Positions 24,537-31,913 of a stretch of 42,324 bases of DNA are shown in pieces. A model generated the notes under the pieces. It worked only from the letters and a program-made list of their open reading frames with translations. It had not been told where the DNA came from and made no database searches. The position numbers were made by a program, and so were the translations under genes. Source of the stretch: Erysipelotrichaceae bacterium (GTDB lineage Bacteria; Bacillota_I; Bacilli_A; Erysipelotrichales; Erysipelotrichaceae); contig JAAXXT010000019.1 in assembly GCA_013334325.1 (NCBI GenBank), forward strand, positions 1-42,324, in the 5' to 3' direction. Position 1 is the first letter of the stretch, and each line of letters begins with the position of its first letter.

Positions 24537-24565
24537 ATTGTACCACGCAGCCTGGTGTTTCACAA
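24537..24565 (-). promoter_or_regulatory. Promoter of rapZ-yvcK-whiA
   Basis: On the minus strand: TTGTGA (24560-24565), a 17-nt spacer, TACAAT (24537-24542), about 18 nt before the ATG. Confidence 0.55.
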
Positions 24566-24685
24566 GATGGCACACTTCTGTGACTAAAACATATGATCTT
24601 CTCTTACTTTTTTATAGATAATCCTCATTGTTTAGCGAATACATATTTTTTTACTTTCCTTAAATTTTTGAAATTTCTTTGAATT

Positions 24686-24700
24686 AACACTCATAGTGTG
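24686..24700 (+). promoter_or_regulatory. Second copy of the 15-bp palindrome
   Basis: AACACT-CAT-AGTGTG matches the reverse complement of 10261-10275 at 14 of 15 positions. It lies about 226 nt upstream of the lipoprotein start and in the same orientation toward that gene as the first copy toward the XRE gene. Confidence 0.45.
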
Positions 24701-24873
24701 CAAGTTCTCCATAATTGCTTAAGATATATCGATACTGCTTGACAAAGAGTTTGCATTTCTAATAAACTGAAGTGGTAGTGAATGGTTAAATGATAATATT
24801 CAAAATTGGAAAAGGAGGGGGGACTTTAAAACCACTTTATATAAATATACTATATTTGTATATCGTTTTTATT

Positions 24874-24879
24874 TATAAT
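24874..24879 (+). promoter_or_regulatory. -10 box of the DUF4352 lipoprotein gene
   Basis: TATAAT, 46 nt before the ATG at 24926. At 17 nt spacing the -35 position reads TATATT, a weak match. Confidence 0.4.
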
Positions 24880-24925
24880 CTTGTTTTTGTTGAATGACTT
24901 AACTCTTTAAAGAAAGTGTGAACCC

Positions 24926-25804
24926 ATGAAGAAAAGCATATTCGCTATATTGGCTCTCATTCTACTCACGTCATGTAGTAGTCCGAAAGTAGAAAAAAAG
25001 ACCGAATTTGGAGAAAAAGAATTAGCATCGACTAGCGAATTAGAGTTTCAAATCAAATCAGTTAGAAAATCTTATGGAGATGAAATGTGGCTCGAAGACG
25101 ATAGTATATATGTCGTGGTAGAGATGTCAATTAAGAATATATCTAAAGAAAAGCAAAACATAAGTACATTTGATTGGAAACTACAAAATGCAGCTCTAAC
25201 TGAAACAGATGTATCTAGCGTAGAAAGTACTGTTGGAGGAGAAACCTTTTCAGTTGATGTTTTACCTGGTGGTACAGTTGAAGCAATTTTCTATTTTGAG
25301 CAACCACTGGATAATTCTGGTTTGGTTTTGGCCTATTATTCGAATATGTTTAGTGAAGAACCGGAAATTAAGATTAATCTGACGACAGACTGTTCAGATG
25401 TTGCTGTGAGTGAAACTCCTTATGCTATAGGACAGTCAGCAACTTATAGAGACAAGATTTACTCCATTGAAAAAGTTCAAACATCTTCCGGCAAAGATTA
25501 CACAAAACCTTCTTCGGGGAATGTTTTCTTAGGAGTAACTGTCAAGATCAAGAATAATTCGTCGGTTGATATGGCTGAAATTAGTAGTAATAGTTGGAAA
25601 GTTTACGATGACAAAGGGGTGTCTTATGATTATAGTTACTTCTCTGTATGGGAAACTGAATCATTCTATGATAAACAACTAGAACCAGGTTCAGAGTATT
25701 CATACATTATTGCTTTTGAAGTACCTAAGAATGGAAAATGGAGATTAGCTTATTATGGAAATATGTTTGATGAAAAGGAAAAATTCAGTATAATACTGAA
25801 CTAA
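24926..25804 (+). CDS. Lipoprotein with two DUF4352-like domains
   Basis: A 292-aa protein. Its signal peptide ends in the lipobox LLTSC (Cys17), so it should be lipidated by the Lgt encoded at about 31-32 kb and held on the outer face of the membrane. Two immunoglobulin-like DUF4352 domains follow (about 35-150 and 168-290). Each has the 'V.V.IKN.S' strand and ends with the 'W.LAYY.NMF' type motif (LAYYSNMF, LAYYGNMF), showing an internal duplication. The family has no assigned reaction. The next gene begins 9 nt later, so the pair is likely co-transcribed. Codons are AT-richer than in neighbouring core genes. Confidence 0.8.
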   Translation: MKKSIFAILALILLTSCSSPKVEKKTEFGEKELASTSELEFQIKSVRKSYGDEMWLEDDSIYVVVEMSIKNISKEKQNISTFDWKLQNAALTETDVSSVESTVGGETFSVDVLPGGTVEAIFYFEQPLDNSGLVLAYYSNMFSEEPEIKINLTTDCSDVAVSETPYAIGQSATYRDKIYSIEKVQTSSGKDYTKPSSGNVFLGVTVKIKNNSSVDMAEISSNSWKVYDDKGVSYDYSYFSVWETESFYDKQLEPGSEYSYIIAFEVPKNGKWRLAYYGNMFDEKEKFSIILN

Positions 25805-25813
25805 AAAGGAAAA

Positions 25814-26164
25814 ATGAAAAAGAAAAAAACATTATTAGTATCATGGATTATGACTTTGGCTTACCTTGTTTACATCGTATATTATATGAGTACATACAGT
25901 GCAGGGGATAGCAATGAACAAGTAGGCGCTGCAATTGCGTTCGCACTTATGCTTCCACATTTGTTCTTAACATTCTTAGCGTTGATCTTCAACGTCTTGG
26001 GTTGGGCTATGAATAAACGCGGTTTTGCTTTAACAGGAGCGATTTTGTATTCAGTTGCTATGTTCCTCTTCATCCCATACTTCTTCTTTATCGTTACTCA
26101 AACTGTTCTTAGCTATGTCGGCTTCGCTAAGATGCCGAAAAAGATTGCTTCTGCTGCAGTTTAA
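25814..26164 (+). CDS. Small multi-spanning membrane protein, unknown function
   Basis: A 116-aa protein with about three or four membrane helices (about 6-25, 39-63, 71-88, 88-105) and charged ends (MKKKK, KMPKK). No known family is recognised. AAAGGA precedes the ATG, 9 nt after the lipoprotein stop, so the two probably form one transcriptional unit ending at the strong terminator that follows. Confidence 0.7.
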   Translation: MKKKKTLLVSWIMTLAYLVYIVYYMSTYSAGDSNEQVGAAIAFALMLPHLFLTFLALIFNVLGWAMNKRGFALTGAILYSVAMFLFIPYFFFIVTQTVLSYVGFAKMPKKIASAAV

Positions 26165-26182
26165 AAAATCGAATATACACAT

Positions 26183-26216
26183 AAAAAGGAACATAACACT
26201 ATTTGTTCCTTTTTTT
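26183..26216 (+). terminator. Terminator of the lipoprotein / membrane protein pair
   Basis: Stem AAAAAGGAACA (26183-26193) with TGTTCCTTTTT (26204 onward), 10-nt loop, followed by a T tract. Confidence 0.85.
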
Positions 26217-26277
26217 AGGATTCATTATTATATATTACCCCAAGGATCAGCGAAAGAAATCTAATAAGGAACCCCAT

Positions 26278-26598
26278 ATGTCACTCACACTAAATTCTGC
26301 CAGTCTATTGTTTGGATTTGCCTCATTGTTCTATCCTATTTCATATATCATTCGACATAAAAAACCTAAGATCTCAATTCATGTTTATATGATGTTTAGC
26401 TTTCTATTTATGGGCTTAGCTTTCGTTTTTCAGCTCATGACGATTCAACATCTCGCAAATATAGGAGATACCGTAGCGATTTTAGACATCGTCGATGGGG
26501 TAGTCCTTGTCTCATGGATACTTATCGTAATGACGATGGTTCTAAATCTAGTTGCGTTGGCCTTTTCTAAGTTTAGTCCTAAAAGAACTACTCCTTAA
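26278..26598 (+). CDS. Small membrane protein with about three helices, unknown function
   Basis: A 106-aa hydrophobic protein with helices at about 6-23, 35-55 and 72-95 and a basic tail (SKFSPKRTTP). No family is recognised. AAGGA lies 8 nt before the ATG at 26278; the longer frame from 26203 would begin inside the preceding terminator and is rejected. It is followed by weak AT-rich hairpins and stands alone. Confidence 0.65.
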   Translation: MSLTLNSASLLFGFASLFYPISYIIRHKKPKISIHVYMMFSFLFMGLAFVFQLMTIQHLANIGDTVAILDIVDGVVLVSWILIVMTMVLNLVALAFSKFSPKRTTP

Positions 26599-26640
26599 AG
26601 ATTAAGTTATCATTTAATCTTAATAGTCACACTTTAATAA

Positions 26641-26675
26641 TGAGCCAAGATCCTATTGACCTTGGTTCATTTTAA
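26641..26675 (+). terminator. Probable terminator between the small membrane protein and hxlR-type gene
   Basis: TGAGCCAAG (26641-26649) pairs with CTTGGTTCA (26661-26669), with one G-T wobble, then TTTTAA. A weaker AT-only hairpin lies just before it (26598-26605 with 26614-26621). Confidence 0.55.
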
Positions 26676-26682
26676 TATTCAA

Positions 26683-27012
26683 TTAAGAAGCCTTGATCGA
26701 CTCGCGATAGGTATTCCCAAAGGTTCTCATCGATTCGATGACTGGACCTAAACTTAGACCTAAAGGTGATAATTTATATTCAACCTTAGGTGGAACGACT
26801 GGGTAGATCTTTCGTTCGATCAAACCATCTTCTTCTAATCCACGTAAGCTTTGTGTAAGCATCTTTTGAGTAACACCCGGTAATACACGTTTGATTTCAC
26901 TGAAACGCTTTGTTCCAGTCAACAACTCACGTATGACCATGATCTTCCATTTACTTGTCAATAAACTTAAAGTTACTTCTACAGGACACTCTAACATGTT
27001 TGTGATTTCCAT
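26683..27012 (-). CDS. HxlR/MarR-like transcriptional regulator with N-terminal cysteine
   Basis: A 109-aa winged-helix protein of the HxlR family. It has CPVEVTLSLLTSKWKIMVIRELL, RFSEIKRVLPGVTQKMLTQSLRGLEEDGLI and VPPKVEYKLSPLGLSL. Cys9 sits where YodB/HypR/QorR-type regulators carry their redox-sensing cysteine, which reacts with quinones, aldehydes or disulfide stress; sensing here is inferred. AGGAGG lies 5 nt before the ATG. It is divergent from a small oxidoreductase gene, the usual layout for a regulator and its target, and palindromes lie between them. Confidence 0.9.
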   Translation of the reverse strand: MEITNMLECPVEVTLSLLTSKWKIMVIRELLTGTKRFSEIKRVLPGVTQKMLTQSLRGLEEDGLIERKIYPVVPPKVEYKLSPLGLSLGPVIESMRTFGNTYRESIKAS

Positions 27013-27041
27013 TGGGCTCCTCCTATGGTATCTATTTCGAT

Positions 27042-27084
27042 ACTATAATACTTTATAGTGCGTACTTTACTTTATTTATAGTAC
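27042..27084. promoter_or_regulatory. Operator candidates between the HxlR regulator and the oxidoreductase
   Basis: ACTATAA-TACT-TTATAGT (27042-27059) is a perfect 7-bp inverted repeat. A second, wider pair, GTACT (27062-27066) and AGTAC (27080-27084), follows. HxlR-family regulators bind such A/T-rich dyads; binding here is inferred. Confidence 0.5.
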
Positions 27085-27145
27085 TGTTATCATTATAGCA
27101 GATGCATATCAAAACACAAGCATCTCAATGAAAGAGGAAATAAAT

Positions 27146-27706
27146 ATGAAAAGAATTACGATTTTTGGAAAAGGCAATATGGCGAAAGTCATTTCTGAAC
27201 GCTTCAAAAAAGCAGGCAACACTGTAGAGATGTTTGGATCTAAGGATGAGGTTGGTGTATTAGGAGACATCGTCGTTTTGGCAGTTCCTTATGCGGCTGT
27301 CGCAAAGATCTTAGAAGAGAATAAAAAAGCATTGGAAGGTAAGGTCCTCGTCGATATTACTAACCCTGTGAATTTCGCTACGATGGATGATCTTCTGGTC
27401 CCTTCAAACAGCTCCGCGACTGAAGTCATCGCATCTACTGTACTCAAAGCGAAGGTCGTTAAAGCATTCAACACAAACTTCGCCTCCACCTTAGCGGGCG
27501 ATGTCCCTACGACCATCTTATTGGCTTCTGATGATCTAGAAGCGAAGGTTACACTTAGCAGAGCATTAGAAGGCAGTGGTTTGGTAGTAGTCGATGCGGG
27601 CGCTTTGAAAAGAGCTCGTGAATTAGAAGCATTAGGCTTCCTTCAGATAACCCTAGCCATTCGTGAACAAATCGGATGGATGGGTGGTTTCGCACTGACA
27701 AAGTAA
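27146..27706 (+). CDS. NADPH-dependent F420 reductase-like oxidoreductase (COG2085 type)
   Basis: A 186-aa Rossmann protein with ITIFGKGNMA (nucleotide loop, residues 4-13), VLAVPYAAV, VLVDITNPVNF and VVKAFNTNFASTLAG. It is the short, one-domain form found in many bacteria that lack F420, so the real substrate is probably NAD(P) or a flavin-type partner and remains unknown. GAGG lies 8 nt before the ATG at 27146; the frame is open from 27128 but that ATG has no ribosome site. It is probably induced by the divergent HxlR regulator under electrophile or redox stress. Confidence 0.8.
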   Translation: MKRITIFGKGNMAKVISERFKKAGNTVEMFGSKDEVGVLGDIVVLAVPYAAVAKILEENKKALEGKVLVDITNPVNFATMDDLLVPSNSSATEVIASTVLKAKVVKAFNTNFASTLAGDVPTTILLASDDLEAKVTLSRALEGSGLVVVDAGALKRARELEALGFLQITLAIREQIGWMGGFALTK

Positions 27707-27715
27707 ATCGTTTTC

Positions 27716-27748
27716 TTAAAAAGCATCTCTTCAAGGAGATGCTTTTTT
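27716..27748 (+). terminator. Terminator of the F420-reductase-like gene
   Basis: AAAAAGCATCTC (27718-27729) pairs with GAGATGCTTTTT (27736-27747), 6-nt loop, then T residues. Confidence 0.9.
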
Positions 27749-27898
27749 TACATGTTGTTTCTATTGAAAACCTTCATTAAGAGCTAAGTTAGTTGTGGAT
27801 CCTTGGTTGTAAATATCTTATAACTAATCAGTGTAATGATATAGTAATAATGACAATCCATTAATATGATTATTCTACTTTAAATCAATGGAGGTAAT

Positions 27899-29152
27899 AT
27901 GACCAAGAGAATGGGTTTTGATTCCAAGTACAGTTTTGTTATTTTGTTTTCTTTAGCTCAAATTATCTTTGGATTTACACAAAATACTTTTAATGAAATT
28001 GGTACTGGTTTACAAGCCATCTTAACCATGCCTTCAAGTCTTATTACAGATTATATAGGCTTAGGAAATATAGGTGCTGCCTTTGTTAATTCGGGTCTGC
28101 TTACTTTGGTTTGTATTTTATTATTGTATACATTGAAACAGAGTCTCAATGGACCTTTGATCGCAGCCCTTTTTACGATATCTGGTTTTGCTTTGTTTGG
28201 TAAGAATTTATTCAATGTATGGTTTATCTTATTGGGAGCTTATATTTATTCACGATATAAGAAAGAGACATTCAATAAGTTTCTTGTTCCTGCGTTGTTT
28301 GGGACCTCTATGGCCCCCGCAATCACTGAAATAGCTTTTAGAAGTAGTTCATCCTTGTTTATAAGTATTCCACTCGCAATGGCTATTGGGATACTATTGG
28401 GCTTCTTGATTGCGCCTCTTGCGTCTTCTCTGATGAATGTTCATCAAGGATATAATCTATATAATATTGGATTTTCAGTTGGGATGTTGGGTTTAATATT
28501 TGTATCTATTATGCGATCCTTTGGTTATGAACCTACTCCACAACTCATTTGGTCTAGCGGAAATAACCTTGTCTTAAGTGTTTATCTCATTGGGACATTT
28601 CTAGTGATGCTAGTCACTGGTTACCTTATCAACGGGAAATCATTTAGTAACTATAAGAAATTATTGAGTCATTCGGGTAAATTGATCACAGATTTTATTC
28701 AATTGGAAGGTTTTGGGATCACTTTAATAAATATGGGGATCACAGGAATCCTTTCAACTGTGTATATCCTCTTGATTCAAGGTGATTTAAACGGGCCTAC
28801 GATAGGAGGTATCCTAACGATCTCAGGATTTAGTGCCTTTGGGAAACATCCTAGAAATATACTTCCGATATTCATAGGAGTATTTATTGGTTCTCTTCTA
28901 AAAGTATTTTCTATCAATGATCCTGCGATTCAGTTGGCGGCCCTATTTGGGACCGCATTATCTCCCATCGCAGGTAAGTTTGGTTGGCAGTGGGGTGTAG
29001 TGGCTGGTTTTATTCATTCGTCGGTTGTGCTTAATGTAGGCTACCTCCATGGGGGATTTAACCTCTATAATAATGGATTTGCGGCAGGATTGGTTGCGGC
29101 AGTGCTATTACCGATCATCGCATTGTTTAGAAAAGATGAAGGAAATTCCTAA
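27899..29152 (+). CDS. DUF1576 multi-spanning membrane protein
   Basis: A 417-aa protein with about ten membrane helices. It is built from two related halves: NGPLIAALFTISGFALFGKN with FGTSMAP, and NGPTIGGILTISGFSAFGKH with FGTALSP, each followed by a GYNLYNIGF / GGFNLYNNGF motif. Such inverted or tandem repeats are typical of channels or transporters; DUF1576 itself has no proven substrate. GGAGG lies 5 nt before the ATG. It is monocistronic with its own terminator. The upstream 190 nt is AT-rich and shows no convincing promoter. Confidence 0.8.
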   Translation: MTKRMGFDSKYSFVILFSLAQIIFGFTQNTFNEIGTGLQAILTMPSSLITDYIGLGNIGAAFVNSGLLTLVCILLLYTLKQSLNGPLIAALFTISGFALFGKNLFNVWFILLGAYIYSRYKKETFNKFLVPALFGTSMAPAITEIAFRSSSSLFISIPLAMAIGILLGFLIAPLASSLMNVHQGYNLYNIGFSVGMLGLIFVSIMRSFGYEPTPQLIWSSGNNLVLSVYLIGTFLVMLVTGYLINGKSFSNYKKLLSHSGKLITDFIQLEGFGITLINMGITGILSTVYILLIQGDLNGPTIGGILTISGFSAFGKHPRNILPIFIGVFIGSLLKVFSINDPAIQLAALFGTALSPIAGKFGWQWGVVAGFIHSSVVLNVGYLHGGFNLYNNGFAAGLVAAVLLPIIALFRKDEGNS

Positions 29153-29192
29153 GAAATGAGAATCCTCATATCAAGCTCAATCTTTAATCATA

Positions 29193-29226
29193 TAAAATCA
29201 TCTCCTACAGAGAGATGATTTTTTTG
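29193..29226. terminator. Terminator after the DUF1576 gene
   Basis: AATCATCTC (29196-29204) pairs with GAGATGATT (29212-29220), then seven T. The A-rich flank (TAAAA) on the other side may let it serve the convergent small-protein gene too. Confidence 0.8.
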
Positions 29227-29227
29227 T

Positions 29228-29452
29228 TTATTGAACACCCATAAATTTTCTTACTTTATCTCTATTACGAAAGATCACAATGATCACCAATATCCCTAGA
29301 TACCAGTTGGCTATATTGAACACAAAACCTATTGGACGAGAAAAATTAATGTATTCTTGAAATAAACGACCATTCCCATTGGCTTCAAAAGATAAAACAA
29401 TCATCACATCCGTAAACAAAGCCAATATGATCAACCAATCTTTTCTGTTCAT
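29228..29452 (-). CDS. Small membrane protein with two helices, unknown function
   Basis: A 74-aa protein with helices at about 6-22 and 40-61, and a basic C-terminus (FRNRDKVRKFMG). No known family is recognised. AAGGGG lies just before the ATG, and a TATACT box lies about 25 nt upstream, which support a real gene despite its size. It sits alone between the DUF1576 gene and the trxB terminator. Confidence 0.6.
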   Translation of the reverse strand: MNRKDWLIILALFTDVMIVLSFEANGNGRLFQEYINFSRPIGFVFNIANWYLGILVIIVIFRNRDKVRKFMGVQ

Positions 29453-29533
29453 ACTTCCCCTTTATGTTTATGTATCTAAAGTATACAAGGGTATGAACCT
29501 AAACTATACGAGTTACTGTTTAATCTTGGCACT

Positions 29534-29560
29534 AAAAAACGATCCCTAAGGATCGTTTAT
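29534..29560 (-). terminator. Terminator of the uvrA-hprK-lgt/ppaX-trxB operon
   Basis: AAACGATCC (29537-29545) pairs with GGATCGTTT (29550-29558), 4-nt loop; on the minus strand a T run follows. The trxB stop (29557-29559) lies at the base of the stem. Confidence 0.85.
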
Positions 29561-30474
29561 ACACTTTGAATATAAAGGAAAGCAGCTTGAGCCGCTACAG
29601 CACCATCTGAGACCGCAGTTACGACTTGTCTCAAAGGTTTGACACAGACATCTCCTGCCCCATAAATACCAGGCACTTTGGATTCCATCTTCTCATCGAC
29701 GATCATATACCCTAAAGGATCAAGAATGTCTATGTGCGCAACACTGGATGTATTCGCATTCGCACCGATATAAGGGAAGATCCCATCGGTCTCTACGTCG
29801 AACTCTTCTTGGGTCTCTAGATTACGAAGCTTTATCGCAGTGACTTTGTCTTCTCCTATTACACTTACAGGAACACAATGTCTAAGGACATCGATCTTAG
29901 GATGAGCTAAGACATGGTCTTGGGCTACCTTATCGGCTCTAAACACATCACGTCGAATGACGACTGTGACCTTATCCGCAAACTGGGTCAAATAGAGAGC
30001 TTCTTCTAAAGCGGAGTTGCCCCCTCCTATGACGACGACCTTCTTATGTTTATAGAAAGCCCCATCACATACAGCACAGAAACTTACCCCATGACCAGTC
30101 AATCTTTCTTCGTTTGGGATATTCATTTTATTCTCAATAGTGCCTGTCGCTAAGATGACAGCCTTACAGATAAACTTACGATCATCTTCGGTGATGACAG
30201 TTTTAAGATGACCTTCTTCAATCTTCTTAACACCTACGAATTCTGTTTCGATCTCTAAATGAGAGGTATGTTCATACATCTTCATGGCCAAATCGACCCC
30301 AGAGATGCGTTTCTCACCTGGCCAATTATCGATCTCAAAGGTCTTTACGAGCTTACCACCCGGAGCTGAACCTTCAAACATGATGACTTTTAGACCTGCA
30401 CGCTTGGCGTATATGGCCGCTGTCATCCCAGCAGGTCCTGCGCCTACGATCGCTAAATCGTAGATCTGGTCCAT
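29557..30474 (-). CDS. trxB: Thioredoxin reductase
   Basis: A 305-aa flavoenzyme that passes electrons from NADPH through FAD to thioredoxin. It has the FAD motif GAGPAGMTAA (11-20), the redox-active C133-AV-C136 (SFCAVCDGAF), an NADPH motif GGGNSALEEA with VIRRDVFRA, and the C-terminal GIYGAGDV. The RR.xFRA residues favour NADPH. It starts within the last 22 nt of the lgt::ppaX gene, so it is translationally coupled. The four-residue redox site is standard low-molecular-weight TrxR; length is normal. Confidence 0.95.
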   Translation of the reverse strand: MDQIYDLAIVGAGPAGMTAAIYAKRAGLKVIMFEGSAPGGKLVKTFEIDNWPGEKRISGVDLAMKMYEHTSHLEIETEFVGVKKIEEGHLKTVITEDDRKFICKAVILATGTIENKMNIPNEERLTGHGVSFCAVCDGAFYKHKKVVVIGGGNSALEEALYLTQFADKVTVVIRRDVFRADKVAQDHVLAHPKIDVLRHCVPVSVIGEDKVTAIKLRNLETQEEFDVETDGIFPYIGANANTSSVAHIDILDPLGYMIVDEKMESKVPGIYGAGDVCVKPLRQVVTAVSDGAVAAQAAFLYIQSV

Positions 30475-31913
30475 GAGATCTTCTTTTCTAAGATGGGCAA
30501 GAGCTCCATCAAATCATGTATGGCTTCATTTGGTTTAGTATCTAAAATGGCTTGTTTACGTTCTTCATGGGTAATCAAAGCTACCGCATACATGCCTGCT
30601 CTATCCGCAGCCATCATATCGGTATCTGTATCCCCTACATAGATCGCATCATCTCTATACACATTCAGTTCTTTACAGGCATTGATCAATCCTTCCGGAT
30701 CAGGTTTGTATTTCTTTACCTCATCATATCCTATGATGGTTGAGAAGTAACTTTCAAGTCCAGTTAGTTTTAAACCTAATTCTACGACGTCTTTTTTCTT
30801 AGAAGACACAACCCCTAAGGTATAGTTTCTTTCTTTTAACGCTTCTAGTAGTTCTTTTGCGTGTGGCATCGTTTTGATCATAGTAGGATGAAGCTCTATG
30901 TTTAAAGCACGATACTCATCAAACGCTGTTTTGGCTGTTTCTGGATCCAAGTATTTTTCTAGAGATTCATGAAGTGTAGGTCCTAAGAAACCTATCTTCT
31001 GATCACGAGTCAAGACAAGATCAGGTTTATATTTCTTAAGTACTTGAGTAAAAGTTTCGATGATCAAAGGCTCAGTGTCTAATAAGGTCCCATCTAGATC
31101 AAATAAGATCACAGGTTGTGGATCCTTAAAGAATTTCTTGAAGAAACCCATCCAACCCAATAGACCAAGTAAGATAAACAAGATCGATAAGACTTGAGCT
31201 GTTCTTATAAAGGTTCCCCATACGTATAAACTATCGCTTCTTAAACCTTCTACGAAGAAACGAGTGATCCCATACCACACGAGATATCCATAGAACTGAT
31301 CACCTCGTTTAAGTTTCATCACGTGTTTTAAGCCATAAGTAATGGCGAAGAAACCGATGATGTTTAGAACTGATTCATACAGAAACGTAGGTTCTCTAAA
31401 AGCACCTTGAATAAACATCATATCTTTAATAAAAGCTGGGAAGAAGTTATAGTATGCTTCGTTTACGATTCTTCCATAAGCTTCTTGGTTGAAGAAGTTG
31501 CCCCATCGACCAGATGCTTGAGCTAAAAGAATGGCCGGTACGACAATATCAGCGCCTCTTAAGAAATTGATTTTCTTCTTACGAGTATACCAATAGCCAT
31601 AAACGACACCCAACATCAAGCCACCTTGTATGGCCAAGCCTCCGCTCCAAGTCATTAAGATACTAAGTGGATTCGAAAGATAACTGTCGAAGTTATAAAA
31701 CAGGACATACCATAAACGAGCCCCTATGATGCCTGAAAGCAAGGCTCCAAAAAAGAGATCTTCTGGGATCGATTTAGGATATCCGAGTTTTGAGAATTTG
31801 TGTTCAGCGATAAAATAGGTGATAAAAGCACCTACTAGGATACATACGGCATACATCTTGATCGATATGGATCCTATTTCAACGAAAGTAGATATGTCTG
31901 GAAAAAAGGTCAT
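30453..31913 (-). CDS. lgt: Fusion of prolipoprotein diacylglyceryl transferase (Lgt) and pyrophosphatase PpaX-like HAD phosphatase
   Basis: A single 486-aa frame. Residues 1-258 are Lgt, a seven-helix membrane enzyme that adds diacylglycerol from phosphatidylglycerol to the lipobox Cys. GRWGNFFNQ (Arg136, Asn139), Gly147 and TRFFVEGLR (Arg218) are present, but the usual HGG His is Gln96 (GGLAIQGG). Residues 267-486 are a HAD phosphatase: FDLDGTLLDTEP (Asp272, Asp274), VSSKKKDVVELGL, YKPDPEGL, GDTDTDMMAADRAG; this fits PpaX, which hydrolyses pyrophosphate released by HPr kinase/phosphorylase. In B. subtilis hprK, lgt and ppaX are separate neighbours; here the last two are joined, with no stop or frameshift. 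AAGGAG lies 5 nt before the ATG, which overlaps the hprK stop. Confidence 0.95.
   Translation of the reverse strand: MTFFPDISTFVEIGSISIKMYAVCILVGAFITYFIAEHKFSKLGYPKSIPEDLFFGALLSGIIGARLWYVLFYNFDSYLSNPLSILMTWSGGLAIQGGLMLGVVYGYWYTRKKKINFLRGADIVVPAILLAQASGRWGNFFNQEAYGRIVNEAYYNFFPAFIKDMMFIQGAFREPTFLYESVLNIIGFFAITYGLKHVMKLKRGDQFYGYLVWYGITRFFVEGLRSDSLYVWGTFIRTAQVLSILFILLGLLGWMGFFKKFFKDPQPVILFDLDGTLLDTEPLIIETFTQVLKKYKPDLVLTRDQKIGFLGPTLHESLEKYLDPETAKTAFDEYRALNIELHPTMIKTMPHAKELLEALKERNYTLGVVSSKKKDVVELGLKLTGLESYFSTIIGYDEVKKYKPDPEGLINACKELNVYRDDAIYVGDTDTDMMAADRAGMYAVALITHEERKQAILDTKPNEAIHDLMELLPILEKKISWTRSTI

Larger units (their letters stand above)
24566..24925. other. Gene-free AT-rich intergenic region
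   Basis: About 360 nt without a supportable gene. It holds the second copy of the CACACT-type palindrome (24686-24700), a TTGACA at about 24740 with only a poor -10 partner (TAATAA at 15 nt), an orphan AAAGGAGG at about 24812 with no start codon behind it, and a TATAAT at 24874-24879 that probably serves the lipoprotein gene. No tRNA or recognised RNA fold was seen. Confidence 0.6.

Noticed and set aside
26203-26277. Longer start of the small membrane protein at 26203
   Set aside because: It begins inside the terminator hairpin of the previous unit; AAGGA precedes 26278.
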